Shown piece after piece: positions 13,293 to 22,377 of a DNA stretch of 64,000 bases (its first letter is position 1; each line of letters opens with the position of its first letter). A model generated the notes under the pieces. It saw only the letters and a list, made by a program, of their open reading frames with translations. It searched no databases and was not told where the DNA came from. The translations under genes were made by a program, and so were the position numbers. Source of the stretch: Polynucleobacter necessarius (GTDB lineage Bacteria > Pseudomonadota > Gammaproteobacteria > Burkholderiales > Burkholderiaceae); the NCBI GenBank assembly GCA_900095165.1, contig LT606947.1, positions 1,488,001 to 1,552,000 on the forward strand, read 5' to 3'.

Positions 13293-14219
13293 TTGCAACA
13301 TAACGCTCCCCCTCTTTTCAGACAAGGCGTTCCGGCTTTAGTCAAACTGATTGTCTGTCTATCGATCAGCATCGCATTGATGTTGATCGATTTTCGCTTT
13401 AAAGCACTTGATCCGATTCGCAACAACGTGAATTGGTTATTGCGCCCACTAGAGTATGTGATGATGCCGCGCAACGCGTATGAAGCAACATCAGAATATT
13501 TCACCAGCCGCGGAACGCTGGATAAAGAAAATCAAGAAATGAAAATGCATCAAGCGGAGCTCTCTTTGCTTGCCAACCAATCTGAATTTCTTCTGGTAGA
13601 AAATCAAAACTTACGCCAGCTAATGGATTTGCAAAAGCATGTTCCTTTTAAAACATTGCCAGTAGAAATTTTATTTAACCCACCCAATCCAATTTCTCAG
13701 CGTATTGTGATTAATCGTGGCAGCGATGACGGCCTTAAGTTGGGCAATCCCATCGCAAATAACTCAGGCATCTTGGGCCAAGTAGTCCGCATTTACGATC
13801 GCTCTGCAGAAGTCTCTTTACTAGAGGATCGCGACTTCGCAGTGCCAGTACAAGTCGCTCGCAATGGCTTAAGGGCAGCAGTATTTGGTGCAGGTCGCGG
13901 TAACCCGCTTGAACTTCGCTACCTTCCCGTGGCCAACGATTTAGAAGTCGGTGATGTACTTATTACCTCAGGCATCGATGGCATTTACCCGCCTGGCTTT
14001 GCGGTAGCCGTGATTAGCCGCATTGAACGTAATGCTGACAAAAATTCTTCAAATGTATTTTGCGTGCCAATTGCGCCAGTCAATCGCTATCGCCAGGCCT
14101 TAGCCCTGCTTTACGATCCACAGTGGGATGCAAAAGCATCTACTGCCACTACTAAGCCAGGTGCGCCATTGACCAATACCCCAGGTCGCCGTCAAACTCG
14201 TGCACGAGGCATGCAATGA
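13293..14219 (+). CDS. mreC: rod shape-determining protein MreC
   Basis: Periplasmic scaffold of the elongasome. One transmembrane helix lies at about residues 14-32, then a coiled coil (about 65-110) and the beta-rich MreC core. An extra C-terminal tail is rich in Thr, Pro and Arg. The start is a TTG 24 bases after mreB; no ATG gives the conserved N-terminus. The last codons overlap mreD by 4 bases. Confidence 0.94.
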   Translation: MQHNAPPLFRQGVPALVKLIVCLSISIALMLIDFRFKALDPIRNNVNWLLRPLEYVMMPRNAYEATSEYFTSRGTLDKENQEMKMHQAELSLLANQSEFLLVENQNLRQLMDLQKHVPFKTLPVEILFNPPNPISQRIVINRGSDDGLKLGNPIANNSGILGQVVRIYDRSAEVSLLEDRDFAVPVQVARNGLRAAVFGAGRGNPLELRYLPVANDLEVGDVLITSGIDGIYPPGFAVAVISRIERNADKNSSNVFCVPIAPVNRYRQALALLYDPQWDAKASTATTKPGAPLTNTPGRRQTRARGMQ

Positions 14220-14740
14220 TCGATTTTCAAAGCGGCTACATTCTGCGCCCAGTGAGCCCAGTCTTTATTTATTTCAGCTTGTTTTGCGCCCTGCTATTAA
14301 ATCTTCTGCCAATTGGTAATTACGGCTGGGTGCCAGACTGGCTCATTATTTGCATCGTGTTTTGGAATATCCATCAGCATCGCTATGTCGGCGTCATCAT
14401 TGCCTTCACTCTTGGTTTATTGATGGATGTCCATAACTCCGACCTATTGGGCCTCCACGCCTTTAGCTATTCATTGATGGCTTACCTTGCCATTTCTTGG
14501 CATCGCCGGATCATTGCACTATCCGTGCTCACACAAACAATGCGCTTGCTGCCAATCTTCCTAATGGCCTCCCTATTCCCCGTCCTGGCTCATTGGCTAT
14601 TGAGCGGCGAGATTTATTGGTGGGCCTTAACTGACGCTATTCAAGCCCTAATTGAGGCATTACTGTGGCCTGTGGCAACACACATCTTGTTGTCACCTCA
14701 ACGTCGACCGATTGACGTTGATCACAATCGTCCAATTTAG
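14216..14740 (+). CDS. mreD: rod shape-determining protein MreD
   Basis: A 174-residue integral membrane protein with about five hydrophobic helices, the inner-membrane partner of MreC. Family features include the P-x-W-L-x-I (P-D-W-L-I-I) segment near residue 40 and G-L-L-M-D-V-H near 70. It overlaps mreC by 4 bases and lies 8 bases before mrdA, fitting one transcript. Confidence 0.93.
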   Translation: MIDFQSGYILRPVSPVFIYFSLFCALLLNLLPIGNYGWVPDWLIICIVFWNIHQHRYVGVIIAFTLGLLMDVHNSDLLGLHAFSYSLMAYLAISWHRRIIALSVLTQTMRLLPIFLMASLFPVLAHWLLSGEIYWWALTDAIQALIEALLWPVATHILLSPQRRPIDVDHNRPI

Positions 14741-14748
14741 AAGGCGGC

Positions 14749-16656
14749 ATGGTTTCGTTTAAAAAACCAGATCTCGACTCGTTTCAAGAGCGCATTCACA
14801 TTGCGACGCTATTTGTTACCTTCTGTTTCTTATTGCTAATAACACGACTGGTGTGGCTACAGCTCGTGAGCCACGGCAAATATGCTTTATTGGCTGAGAA
14901 TAATCGCATTGCCCTCGTACCCGCCCCAGCCAATCGCGGCCTGTTGATAGACCGCAATGGCATTGTGATTGGCAGAAACTATTCAGCATTGGCCTTGGAT
15001 GTGAACGCTGAAGAAGTTAAAGGCAATGTAGATGAGCTCATCGATGAGCTCTCTCAAATTGTGTTGATTTCTCCGCGAGATCGCCGAAATTTCAAGCGCT
15101 CTCTGGAAGATTCTCGAAAAATGGGCACTTTTCCACTCAGATCGATGCTCACCGAGGCTGAAACGGCCCGTTTTATGGCCAACCGTTACCGATTCCCGGG
15201 GGTGGAGATCCGCGCCCGTAGCTTCCGGGAGTACCCATACAACGAATTAGCCTCCCATTTAATTGGCTATATCGGACGTGTTTCTCAAAGAGATAAAGAG
15301 AAAATGCAGGCGGAAATTGAGAACTCTAAGGCGGATGATCCGAATGCGCTACAGACTTCTTTTTTGCCAGGCATTCAGTACGTTGGCAAGATTGGCTTAG
15401 AACAAAGTTATGAAACCGCTCTTCGTGGAGTACCAGGCTACGATCAAGTCGAAATTACTGCAGGCGGTAAGCCAGTTCGCACACTCTCTAGCTCGCCTTC
15501 GATACCAGGAAAAAATGTGGTGCTATCAGTGGACATCAAGTTGCAATACTTGGTTGAACAACTGTACGGAAATTTCCGTGGCGCTTTCGTAGCGATTGAA
15601 CCTGAGACCGGTGACATCTTGGCATTTGTATCCAAGCCCAATTTCAATCCAAATGATTTCGTGGAAGGCATTGATTCGGTGACATGGAAAGAGTTGAATA
15701 ACTCCCCACAAAAGCCGCTCTACAACCGCCCGCTCAAAGGAATTTATCCGCCAGGATCAACGTACAAACCATTTATGGCGCTCGCAGCTTTAGAAACCAA
15801 AAAGCGCACACCATCACAAACCATTTCAGATCCAGGCTATTTTGATTTCGGCAACCACACATTCCGCGATGATAAAAAAGGGGGGCACGGTATTGTGGAC
15901 ATGCAGAAGTCCATTGTTGAATCTTGCGATACCTACTATTACATGTTGGCGCGGGATATGGGCGTCAACATGATGCATGACTTCATGAAGCCATTTGGCT
16001 TTGGGCAAATTACCGGTATCGACTTGCAGGGTGAATCCAAAGGCGTTCTGCCATCCACAGAGTGGAAGAAAAATACCTTCAAGAAACCAGAGCAACAAAA
16101 ATGGTACGAGGGCGAAACCATTTCTCTTGGCATTGGACAGGGCTACAACGCATTTACTATTTTGCAGTTGGCACATGCTATGGCAAACATGGCAAATAAC
16201 GGCATCGTAATGAAGCCGCACTTGGTGAAGGCGATTGAAGATCCTTTCACAAGAAATCGCACACTCACCACGCTCAAAGAAAGTTATCGCATCGATCTTG
16301 TTCCAGAGAATATTGAGGTGATCAAGAAGGCAATGGTTGAAGTAAACAACTCTGGAACCTCTGCATCAGTTTTTAAAGGTACAGGCTATCAAGTGGGTGG
16401 CAAGACGGGAACAGCGCAAGTATTTAGCTTGAACTCAAAAGAGTACAAGCGCGGATCTACTGCAGAATTTTTACGCGACCACGCCTTATATATTGCTTTT
16501 GCTCCCGCAGAAAAACCAACTATCGTGATTGCAATGGTCGTTGAGAATGCAGGGTTTGGTGCACAACATGCCGCACCAATTGCACGCAAAGCGCTAGATT
16601 TTTATCTTGAAGGTAAATGGCCAAAGGAGATTCCTGAATGGAAAAGAGCGCCATAA
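14749..16656 (+). CDS. mrdA: penicillin-binding protein 2 (elongation transpeptidase)
   Basis: Class B PBP that cross-links peptidoglycan during cell elongation. A single N-terminal membrane helix (about 20-40) anchors it. The dimerisation domain follows, then the transpeptidase motifs: S-x-x-K as G-S-T-Y-K near 337, S-x-D as S-C-D near 390, and K-T-G as G-G-K-T-G-T-A near 550. The 635-residue length is normal. Its end overlaps rodA by 19 bases. Confidence 0.97.
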   Translation: MVSFKKPDLDSFQERIHIATLFVTFCFLLLITRLVWLQLVSHGKYALLAENNRIALVPAPANRGLLIDRNGIVIGRNYSALALDVNAEEVKGNVDELIDELSQIVLISPRDRRNFKRSLEDSRKMGTFPLRSMLTEAETARFMANRYRFPGVEIRARSFREYPYNELASHLIGYIGRVSQRDKEKMQAEIENSKADDPNALQTSFLPGIQYVGKIGLEQSYETALRGVPGYDQVEITAGGKPVRTLSSSPSIPGKNVVLSVDIKLQYLVEQLYGNFRGAFVAIEPETGDILAFVSKPNFNPNDFVEGIDSVTWKELNNSPQKPLYNRPLKGIYPPGSTYKPFMALAALETKKRTPSQTISDPGYFDFGNHTFRDDKKGGHGIVDMQKSIVESCDTYYYMLARDMGVNMMHDFMKPFGFGQITGIDLQGESKGVLPSTEWKKNTFKKPEQQKWYEGETISLGIGQGYNAFTILQLAHAMANMANNGIVMKPHLVKAIEDPFTRNRTLTTLKESYRIDLVPENIEVIKKAMVEVNNSGTSASVFKGTGYQVGGKTGTAQVFSLNSKEYKRGSTAEFLRDHALYIAFAPAEKPTIVIAMVVENAGFGAQHAAPIARKALDFYLEGKWPKEIPEWKRAP

Positions 16657-17789
16657 ATAAAGCTAAGAAAATATTTCTGAGTATTTTTAGCGGGCTTGAT
16701 CGCCAGCTAGGCCTTATTTTACTTGGCTTGGCGGGAGCTGGATTTATTACTTTTTTGTCTGCAAGTCAAAATACGCCCGTTCACTTTGAAGATGAATTTC
16801 GTAACTTAGCACTCTCATTTGCGGTGATGTGGATTGTTTCTCGCATTCCACCAAAATGGTTGGAGATGGCTGCGGTATGGATTTATGGAATCGGCATTGC
16901 ACTGCTGATTGCAGTCGCTGCGTTTGGATTAATTAAAAAAGGTGCGCGACGTTGGCTTAATATCGGTTTCGTAATTCAGCCCTCAGAACTCATGAAGATT
17001 GCCATGTCATTGATGTTGGCTTGGTACTTTCAAAAGCGTGAGGGGATTCAAAAATCTTGGGACTATGGGGTAGCAGCGATCATCCTTGCTATTCCCGTAT
17101 TTCTCATTGCGCGCCAGCCCGATTTAGGCACAGCACTCTTAGTTTTCGCTGCGGGCATATATGTGATTATTTTGGCAGGACTACCGTGGAAATGGATTCT
17201 GCCCTTTGCTGGCCTCGGCGCTTTTGGCATTATTTTGATCATTATTTTTGGCAACATGATTTGCGCACATGATGTTGTTTGGCCACTTGTTCATAACTAT
17301 CAAAAACATCGAGTCTGCACTTTGCTCGATCCGAGCAGCGATCCCCTGGGAAAAGGGTTTCATACAATTCAATCCATGATTGCAATTGGCTCGGGTGGAT
17401 TTTTTGGCAAGGGCTGGTTCCAGGGCACGCAAGCGCATCTTGAATTTATCCCAGAAAAACACACTGACTTTGTCTTTGCTGTTTTCTCTGAAGAGTTTGG
17501 CTTGCTAGGAAACTTAGTCTTACTGGCGCTTTTCTTCGCTTTGATTAAACGTGGCTTAGCCATCTCCGCCAGCGCACCCAATCTTTTTACACGACTACTA
17601 GGTGCATCGGTCACGCTGATTTTCTTTACCTACGCATTTGTCAATATCGGCATGGTAAGCGGCCTATTACCCGTTGTAGGTGTTCCATTGCCCTTCATTA
17701 GTTATGGGGGCACTGCCTTAGTAACGCTGGGATTTGGTGCCGGGATTTTGATGAGCATTCATCGCCATCGACGTTTAGTACAAAGCTAA
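16638..17789 (+). CDS. rodA: SEDS peptidoglycan glycosyltransferase RodA
   Basis: Polytopic SEDS-family glycosyltransferase that works with PBP2. About ten membrane helices are visible in 383 residues. Conserved blocks include G-A-R-R-W-L-N near 108, F-I-P-E-K-H-T-D-F-V-F near 271 and P-L-P-F-I-S-Y-G-G-T near 352. It is the last gene of the mre cluster and is followed by a perfect palindromic terminator. Confidence 0.97.
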   Translation: MEKSAINKAKKIFLSIFSGLDRQLGLILLGLAGAGFITFLSASQNTPVHFEDEFRNLALSFAVMWIVSRIPPKWLEMAAVWIYGIGIALLIAVAAFGLIKKGARRWLNIGFVIQPSELMKIAMSLMLAWYFQKREGIQKSWDYGVAAIILAIPVFLIARQPDLGTALLVFAAGIYVIILAGLPWKWILPFAGLGAFGIILIIIFGNMICAHDVVWPLVHNYQKHRVCTLLDPSSDPLGKGFHTIQSMIAIGSGGFFGKGWFQGTQAHLEFIPEKHTDFVFAVFSEEFGLLGNLVLLALFFALIKRGLAISASAPNLFTRLLGASVTLIFFTYAFVNIGMVSGLLPVVGVPLPFISYGGTALVTLGFGAGILMSIHRHRRLVQS

Positions 17790-17834
17790 AAATTAGATCG
17801 CACAATTCAGAAAAATTGCGCAATCTCTAGAAAC

Positions 17835-17861
17835 AAAAAAGCCCGGCATGCCGGGCTTTTT
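17835..17861. terminator. bidirectional intrinsic terminator between rodA and hup
   Basis: A perfect 16-base palindrome (GCCCGGCATGCCGGGC) is flanked by six A on the left and five T on the right, so it can terminate from both sides. It serves rodA on the plus strand and the HU gene on the minus strand. Confidence 0.95.
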
Positions 17862-17878
17862 CATCAACAAAGAAAGAA

Positions 17879-18163
17879 TTACTTCTTACGCTTGTTAACT
17901 GAATCTTTAAATGCTTTACCAGCAGAAAACTTAACAGTTTTAGCAGCAGCAATTTTGAGTGACTCGCCAGTTTTTGGGTTACGACCCATGCGTGCAGCAC
18001 GCTTACCAGAAGCAAAAGTACCGAAACCGATCAGTTGTACTGAGTCGCCTTTAGTAACAGCTTTAATGATTTGCTCAATAGCAGAATTCAACGCAAATTC
18101 AGCTTTGGCTTTTGAGATCTCAGCGTCGTCAGCAATTGCTGAGATTAGTTCTGCTTTGTTCAA
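17879..18163 (-). CDS. hup: HU family DNA-binding protein
   Basis: A 94-residue nucleoid protein of the HU/IHF family. It starts M-N-K-A-E-L-I and carries G-F-G-T-F near residue 47 and the DNA-contacting arm with R-N-P-K-T-G near 62. It binds and bends DNA with little sequence preference. The basic tail (N-K-R-K-K) is short. An AT-rich 113-base region upstream probably holds its promoter. Confidence 0.95.
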   Translation of the reverse strand: MNKAELISAIADDAEISKAKAEFALNSAIEQIIKAVTKGDSVQLIGFGTFASGKRAARMGRNPKTGESLKIAAAKTVKFSAGKAFKDSVNKRKK

Positions 18164-18276
18164 GTGAAGCTCCTTATAGATATTGATGTCAGCGCACAGT
18201 GCGCTTACATGATTTTAACCACAAAAAATTGCAAAAATAAAGCTGCGTCACAGCAAATTTTTTTATTGCTGCTTTT

Positions 18277-18642
18277 TTACTCCTCTATAACTGTCACATC
18301 CGACACAAAATACTCGATATCGCCAAAACAGCTTGTAGGCAATCCGATGTGCTGATCATATTTAAGGGCAACTTTTTTACTCAAATTGACATTAATTTTT
18401 TGCGCCACAGCATCTTTACGCATTGTAAAGAGGAATTTTTCGGACATGGTTCCTGGCATGGAAACCATGGCTAATTCGCCTTCCCAGGTTTTGCATACAT
18501 AACCCCTATTGGAAAATTTCTGGACATATCCAGCACGCTCACCGCTGCCATAGCTCCAATTGAGCATAATCCAGGTATAAGCCGCTAAACCAGCTAAGCC
18601 AATCAATACAAGGCTTAAAAGCCATTTTACGAATCCATTCAT
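18277..18642 (-). CDS. conserved membrane-anchored protein of unknown function
   Basis: A 121-residue protein with one N-terminal transmembrane helix (about residues 6-28) and a small soluble, probably periplasmic domain. The pattern W-S-Y-G-S-G-E-R-A-G-Y-V-Q-K-F-S then C-K-T-W-E-G-E-L resembles a small uncharacterised family seen in many betaproteobacteria. I do not recognise a function. It stands alone between hup and the divergent broken lpxO-like gene. Confidence 0.75.
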   Translation of the reverse strand: MNGFVKWLLSLVLIGLAGLAAYTWIMLNWSYGSGERAGYVQKFSNRGYVCKTWEGELAMVSMPGTMSEKFLFTMRKDAVAQKINVNLSKKVALKYDQHIGLPTSCFGDIEYFVSDVTVIEE

Positions 18643-18805
18643 GTAGTTTTCCTTAACAAATCATCTCTACAGCCCTAATTGGGCGCATTCACGGCGGTCC
18701 GTTTTGACCCCAGTCAACATTTGAGCATATTCATTATGAAATTAGGGATGAAATGGCACCCCATACAAATTAAAATATAAGCATTAACGCTAATTGATAG
18801 CTCTC

Positions 18806-19706
18806 ATGGAACTACGTCACGTCGTCTTTTTGATCTTTGTTGTTTCGGCTATTTATGTCTACTTCAGAGGCAAGGTTCGATTTGGCTTAGTTCGGTCACT
18901 AACAGACTACCAAGTTCTTTTGGCACCAATTAACACTCTCCTCTACTTATTCTCGAAAACTAAGGCAGGGGCATTTATTCCAGTTACAGACTTTCCTGAG
19001 ATGAAACCTCTTCAAGATAATTGGCAGATCATCTGCGATGAAGCGCTTGCTTTAAACGCAGATGGGGCAATTGCTGCCGCCACCGGATATAACGATATTG
19101 GGTTTAACTCTTTTTTCGGACAGGCTGGAAGCGCTTTCACCTCTATTGGTATGGCAAAGAAATGCCATCCGCACAACTCCAGTACCCCAAAACCGTTGCA
19201 CTCCTCAAATCGATTCCCTCGATCAAGGCCGCGATGTTTGCCTCCTACCCCCAGGAGCTACGCTGGTAAGGCGCCGAGACCCCTATGCAGGCTCCCTGCG
19301 CTATCACATTGGTCTAGTTACCCCAAATGATCCCAAGTGTTTTATAGACGTAGGTGGGGAGCGCTATTTCTGGAAAGATGGGGAGCTCGTCATGTTTGAT
19401 GAAACCTACATCCACTACGCCGCTAACGAGACGGATCATCAACGCATTGTTTTGTTTTGTGATGTAGAACGTCCAGTTCACACTAAATGGGTGCAATTAT
19501 TCAATCACTGGTTTGGGCGCTACGTCATGAGCGCTGCCTCCTCCCAAAATGTTGAAGGGGAGAAGGTCGGATTTGTAAACATTCTCTTTAGATATTTTTA
19601 CCACTTGAGAGCGCAAGCAAAAAAGCTCAAAGCAAAACATCGCGGCATTTATTACATCGGAAAATGGGTTCTGATTTTAGGAATTCTCTGGGCTATCTTT
19701 TGGTAA
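18806..19706 (+). pseudogene. aspartyl/asparaginyl beta-hydroxylase (LpxO-like), two frameshifts
   Basis: Three reading frames together give one Fe(II)/2-oxoglutarate hydroxylase of the LpxO type, which 2-hydroxylates lipid A acyl chains. Frame 1 (from ATG 18806) has a membrane helix and runs to about 19111. A missing T in a T-run there shifts to frame 2 (W-K-R-F-H-L-Y-W-Y-G-K). A missing C near 19241 shifts to frame 3 (L-P-P-G-A-T-L-V), which runs to 19706. The family metal motif H-x-D appears as R-R-D, so the iron site looks lost as well. A C-terminal membrane helix is visible. LpxO identity is by family likeness only. Confidence 0.8.
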
Positions 19707-19709
19707 GTC

Positions 19710-20006
19710 CTATGGACTTAAGGCCTCGGCAATCTGCTCTGGGGTGATTGAGCCCCAGATTTCGACCCGCTTTACACGGCTATTTTGCCCCGATAAGAGC
19801 TGAATCTGTTTTTGCGGCACCCTTAAACGTTTAGAAAGCCAAGACAACAACATCTCATTCGCCCTATTTTCTAAAGTCTGGGCCTGTAAAGAGATCTTTA
19901 GGCAGCCATCATGAAGGCCAACCACCTTGGTTAGTTTTGCGCCTGACTGGCAATGCAAGTTAAGAACAATGCCTGCGGGTGTTTGCTTTAACCAAATGGG
20001 CATCAT
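19710..20006 (-). CDS. DUF167 (YggU-like) protein
   Basis: A small soluble protein of the DUF167/YggU family, for which no firm function is known. Typical features are G-A-K-L-T-K-V near residue 23, L-K-I-S-L-Q-A near 38, E-N-R-A-N-E near 49 and the closing hydrophobic stretch. ATG 20006 is chosen; another ATG lies at 20003 and a TTG at 20009. It converges with the lpxO-like pseudogene and diverges from the carbonic anhydrase gene with about 20 bases between starts. Confidence 0.85.
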   Translation of the reverse strand: MMPIWLKQTPAGIVLNLHCQSGAKLTKVVGLHDGCLKISLQAQTLENRANEMLLSWLSKRLRVPQKQIQLLSGQNSRVKRVEIWGSITPEQIAEALSP

Positions 20007-20028
20007 CAAAGTACTTTAAAATCAAAGC

Positions 20029-20694
20029 ATGATTATGAAGAACTCCAGCGCCTTAGACCAGCTATTTGCCAACAATCGCGAATGGGCAGATGCGATGATT
20101 GCCAAGGATGCTAATTTTTTTAAGCGCTTAGTCTCCCAACAGGCGCCAGAATATCTCTGGATTGGCTGCTCAGACAGCCGTGTGCCTGCAAACGACATTG
20201 TTAATCTACTGCCGGGCGAACTTTTTGTGCATCGCAACGTTGCCAATGTGGTGGTTCATACCGATCTGAACTGCTTATCCGTAATTCAATTTGCAATTGA
20301 TCTCTTAAAGGTCAAGCACATTTTAGTGGTGGGCCATTATGGTTGCTCTGGCGTCCATGCTGCTCTAACTGATAAACGCGTTGGGCTTGCTGACAATTGG
20401 CTGCGCCACGTTAAGGATGTACATCAAAAGCATGGGCGCTACCTTGGTGACGTCATTCCCACCCCAAAACGACAAGACCGTTTGTGCGAGTTCAATGTTA
20501 TCGAACAAGTGGTGAACGTTTGCGAAACTACTATCGTTCAAGACGCATGGGCAAGGGGACAAGACCTAACGGTACATGGCTGGGCTTACCGTCTTGAAAC
20601 TGGCCTAGTAAATGATTTGGGCATGTCGATTAGTTCCACCGAAGAAATGAATGTTCGCTACGCCAAATCCTTATCTCGCTACGACGCCGAATAA
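20029..20694 (+). CDS. can: beta-class carbonic anhydrase
   Basis: Zinc enzyme interconverting CO2 and bicarbonate. The 221-residue protein carries the zinc ligands Cys47 and Asp49 in C-S-D-S-R and His103 and Cys106 in G-H-Y-G-C-S-G, matching the E. coli Can class. The next gene starts 8 bases downstream on the same strand. A second in-frame ATG at 20035 is possible. Confidence 0.95.
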   Translation: MIMKNSSALDQLFANNREWADAMIAKDANFFKRLVSQQAPEYLWIGCSDSRVPANDIVNLLPGELFVHRNVANVVVHTDLNCLSVIQFAIDLLKVKHILVVGHYGCSGVHAALTDKRVGLADNWLRHVKDVHQKHGRYLGDVIPTPKRQDRLCEFNVIEQVVNVCETTIVQDAWARGQDLTVHGWAYRLETGLVNDLGMSISSTEEMNVRYAKSLSRYDAE

Positions 20695-20702
20695 CTTCAG
20701 TT

Positions 20703-21546
20703 TTGTTTAAAAACTTTTCAAATAATTCTGCGGTAGCACTACTTCGATTTCTGGTTTCGCTTCCCTATAAGACCATCGTCTCTGTTGGTTATGGCTTGGG
20801 CTATCTGGCTGCACACATTCCCAGCGATCGCAATCGTGTAGTGCAAAAGAATTTAGAGTTGTGCTTTCCCGAACTAAACGCGAATGAAATTAACGAGCTA
20901 AGAAAAAAACATTGGCGACTGCTCGGCCGAAGCCTAGTAGAGAAAAGCATTATTTGGCTTGGCAGCAAAAAACAGTTGGCCGATATGATCGAAGTTCGAT
21001 CTGAGCGATAGAAAGCCGCGCATCTTAGTAAATATGCATTTTATTGGTATTGAAGGCAGCATTATTTTGAGCGCACTTGCTCACGATAGGGGCTGGCTAA
21101 GAACCTCGGGCTTTTTCCAAAGAATGAAAAGCCCCTTCTTTAATAGGAAAATTATTGAGTGGCGCAATCGCTTTGGCGGAAATTCCATTGACCGCCAAGG
21201 AAATTCTCTTGAGTTCATCCGAGAAATTCGCAAAGGTAGTTTCATCATCATTGCGCCTGATATCGATTTAGGCCTTAAGGATTCGACTTTCGTTCCTTTT
21301 TTTAATATTCAAACCAATACGATTACAGCCGTATCACGTCTCGCCAAAATCACGGGGGCGGAAGTCTGCATGATGATCACAGCCCTCAAAAAGAATGAGG
21401 CTGGGTATGTTTGCACTATTAGCAAACCTCTTGAGAATTTTCCGACCGAGAACCCTGAAGCAGATACCGCACGCTTAAACCAAATTTTTGAACAAGAGAT
21501 CAGGCACAGGCCAGCTGAATACTACTGGGTTCATAAACGCTTTTAA
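20703..21546 (+). pseudogene. lipid A late acyltransferase (LpxL/HtrB family), frameshifted
   Basis: Two open pieces form one membrane-bound LPLAT enzyme that adds a secondary acyl chain to lipid A. The first runs from a TTG at 20703 with A-A-H-I-P-S-D-R-N-R-V-V-Q-K-N-L and stops at 21011. The second continues D-L-S-D-R-K-P-R then N-M-H-F-I-G-I-E-G and A-P-D-I-D-L-G to 21546. One extra base near 20997 separates them. The total is the normal length of about 280 codons. The end (Y-Y-W-V-H-K-R-F) is typical, though relatives often carry a few more residues. Confidence 0.85.
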
Positions 21547-21617
21547 AATAGACCATTTAACGAAACCAGCCCCTATTAACTCTTCTTCTGGGTGCGCTTT
21601 TGTCCTATCATTAAAGG

Positions 21618-22370
21618 ATGACTGAGCGTATTGGGCTATTTGCCGATCTACATAGCAATTTAGAAGCTTTTGATGCTTGCATGAAGCAGGCAGAAGAGCT
21701 GGGCGTTACCCGCATGGTTTTCTTGGGAGACATTGTTGGCTACAACGCTGATCCAGGCGTGCTGATTGATCGCATTGGCGAGATGGTTGCCAATAAAAAA
21801 GCAATTGCAGTACTGGGCAATCATGATCAAGCGGTTTTTGAGGATCATCGCCACCAAATGAATGCGAGCGCGAATGCCGCAATCGAGTGGACTAAATCCC
21901 AACTTAACGCCACTCAAGCGCAATTTCTAAAAGACTTGCCATTAATAATTCAAGAAGATGCGATGTGTTTTGTTCATGCATCGGCGCACAATCCTGCAGA
22001 CTGGAATTACATCATTGACAGCATGAGCGCTTGGCGTTGCGTACAAAGCTCTGGCAAGACATACACGTTCGTCGGTCATGCTCACGAGCAAGCGCTCTTC
22101 TATCAAAGTGCCGTTGGTAAGTTAATTCGCTTTGCCCCACATCCTGGTGACGAAGTTCCAGTAATGCGTCATCGTCAATGGGTTGGAGTGGTTGGCTCAC
22201 TTGGTCAGCCGAGAGACGGAAATCCTGAGGCTTGCTTTGCGGTTTTCGAACCAGAGCTAGAGGTACTCACCTTTCATCGCACACCTTACGATCAATTTAC
22301 AGCAGCCGATAAAGTGCGCCGCGCTGGTTTACCGGAAGATCTTGCTAATCGCCTAATCACAGGCAAATAA
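21618..22370 (+). CDS. calcineurin-like metallophosphoesterase
   Basis: A 250-residue dinuclear metallophosphoesterase. Metal-binding motifs are in order: A-D-L-H-S-N near residue 9, G-D-I-V-G-Y near 37, G-N-H-D near 67, V-H-A-S-A-H near 118 and G-H-A-H near 152. It lies 7 bases before a Ser/Thr kinase gene, which suggests a kinase-phosphatase pair, but the kinase is broken here. Substrate is unknown; protein phosphatase or YfcE-like activity are both possible. Confidence 0.88.
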   Translation: MTERIGLFADLHSNLEAFDACMKQAEELGVTRMVFLGDIVGYNADPGVLIDRIGEMVANKKAIAVLGNHDQAVFEDHRHQMNASANAAIEWTKSQLNATQAQFLKDLPLIIQEDAMCFVHASAHNPADWNYIIDSMSAWRCVQSSGKTYTFVGHAHEQALFYQSAVGKLIRFAPHPGDEVPVMRHRQWVGVVGSLGQPRDGNPEACFAVFEPELEVLTFHRTPYDQFTAADKVRRAGLPEDLANRLITGK

Positions 22371-22377
22371 CTCACTT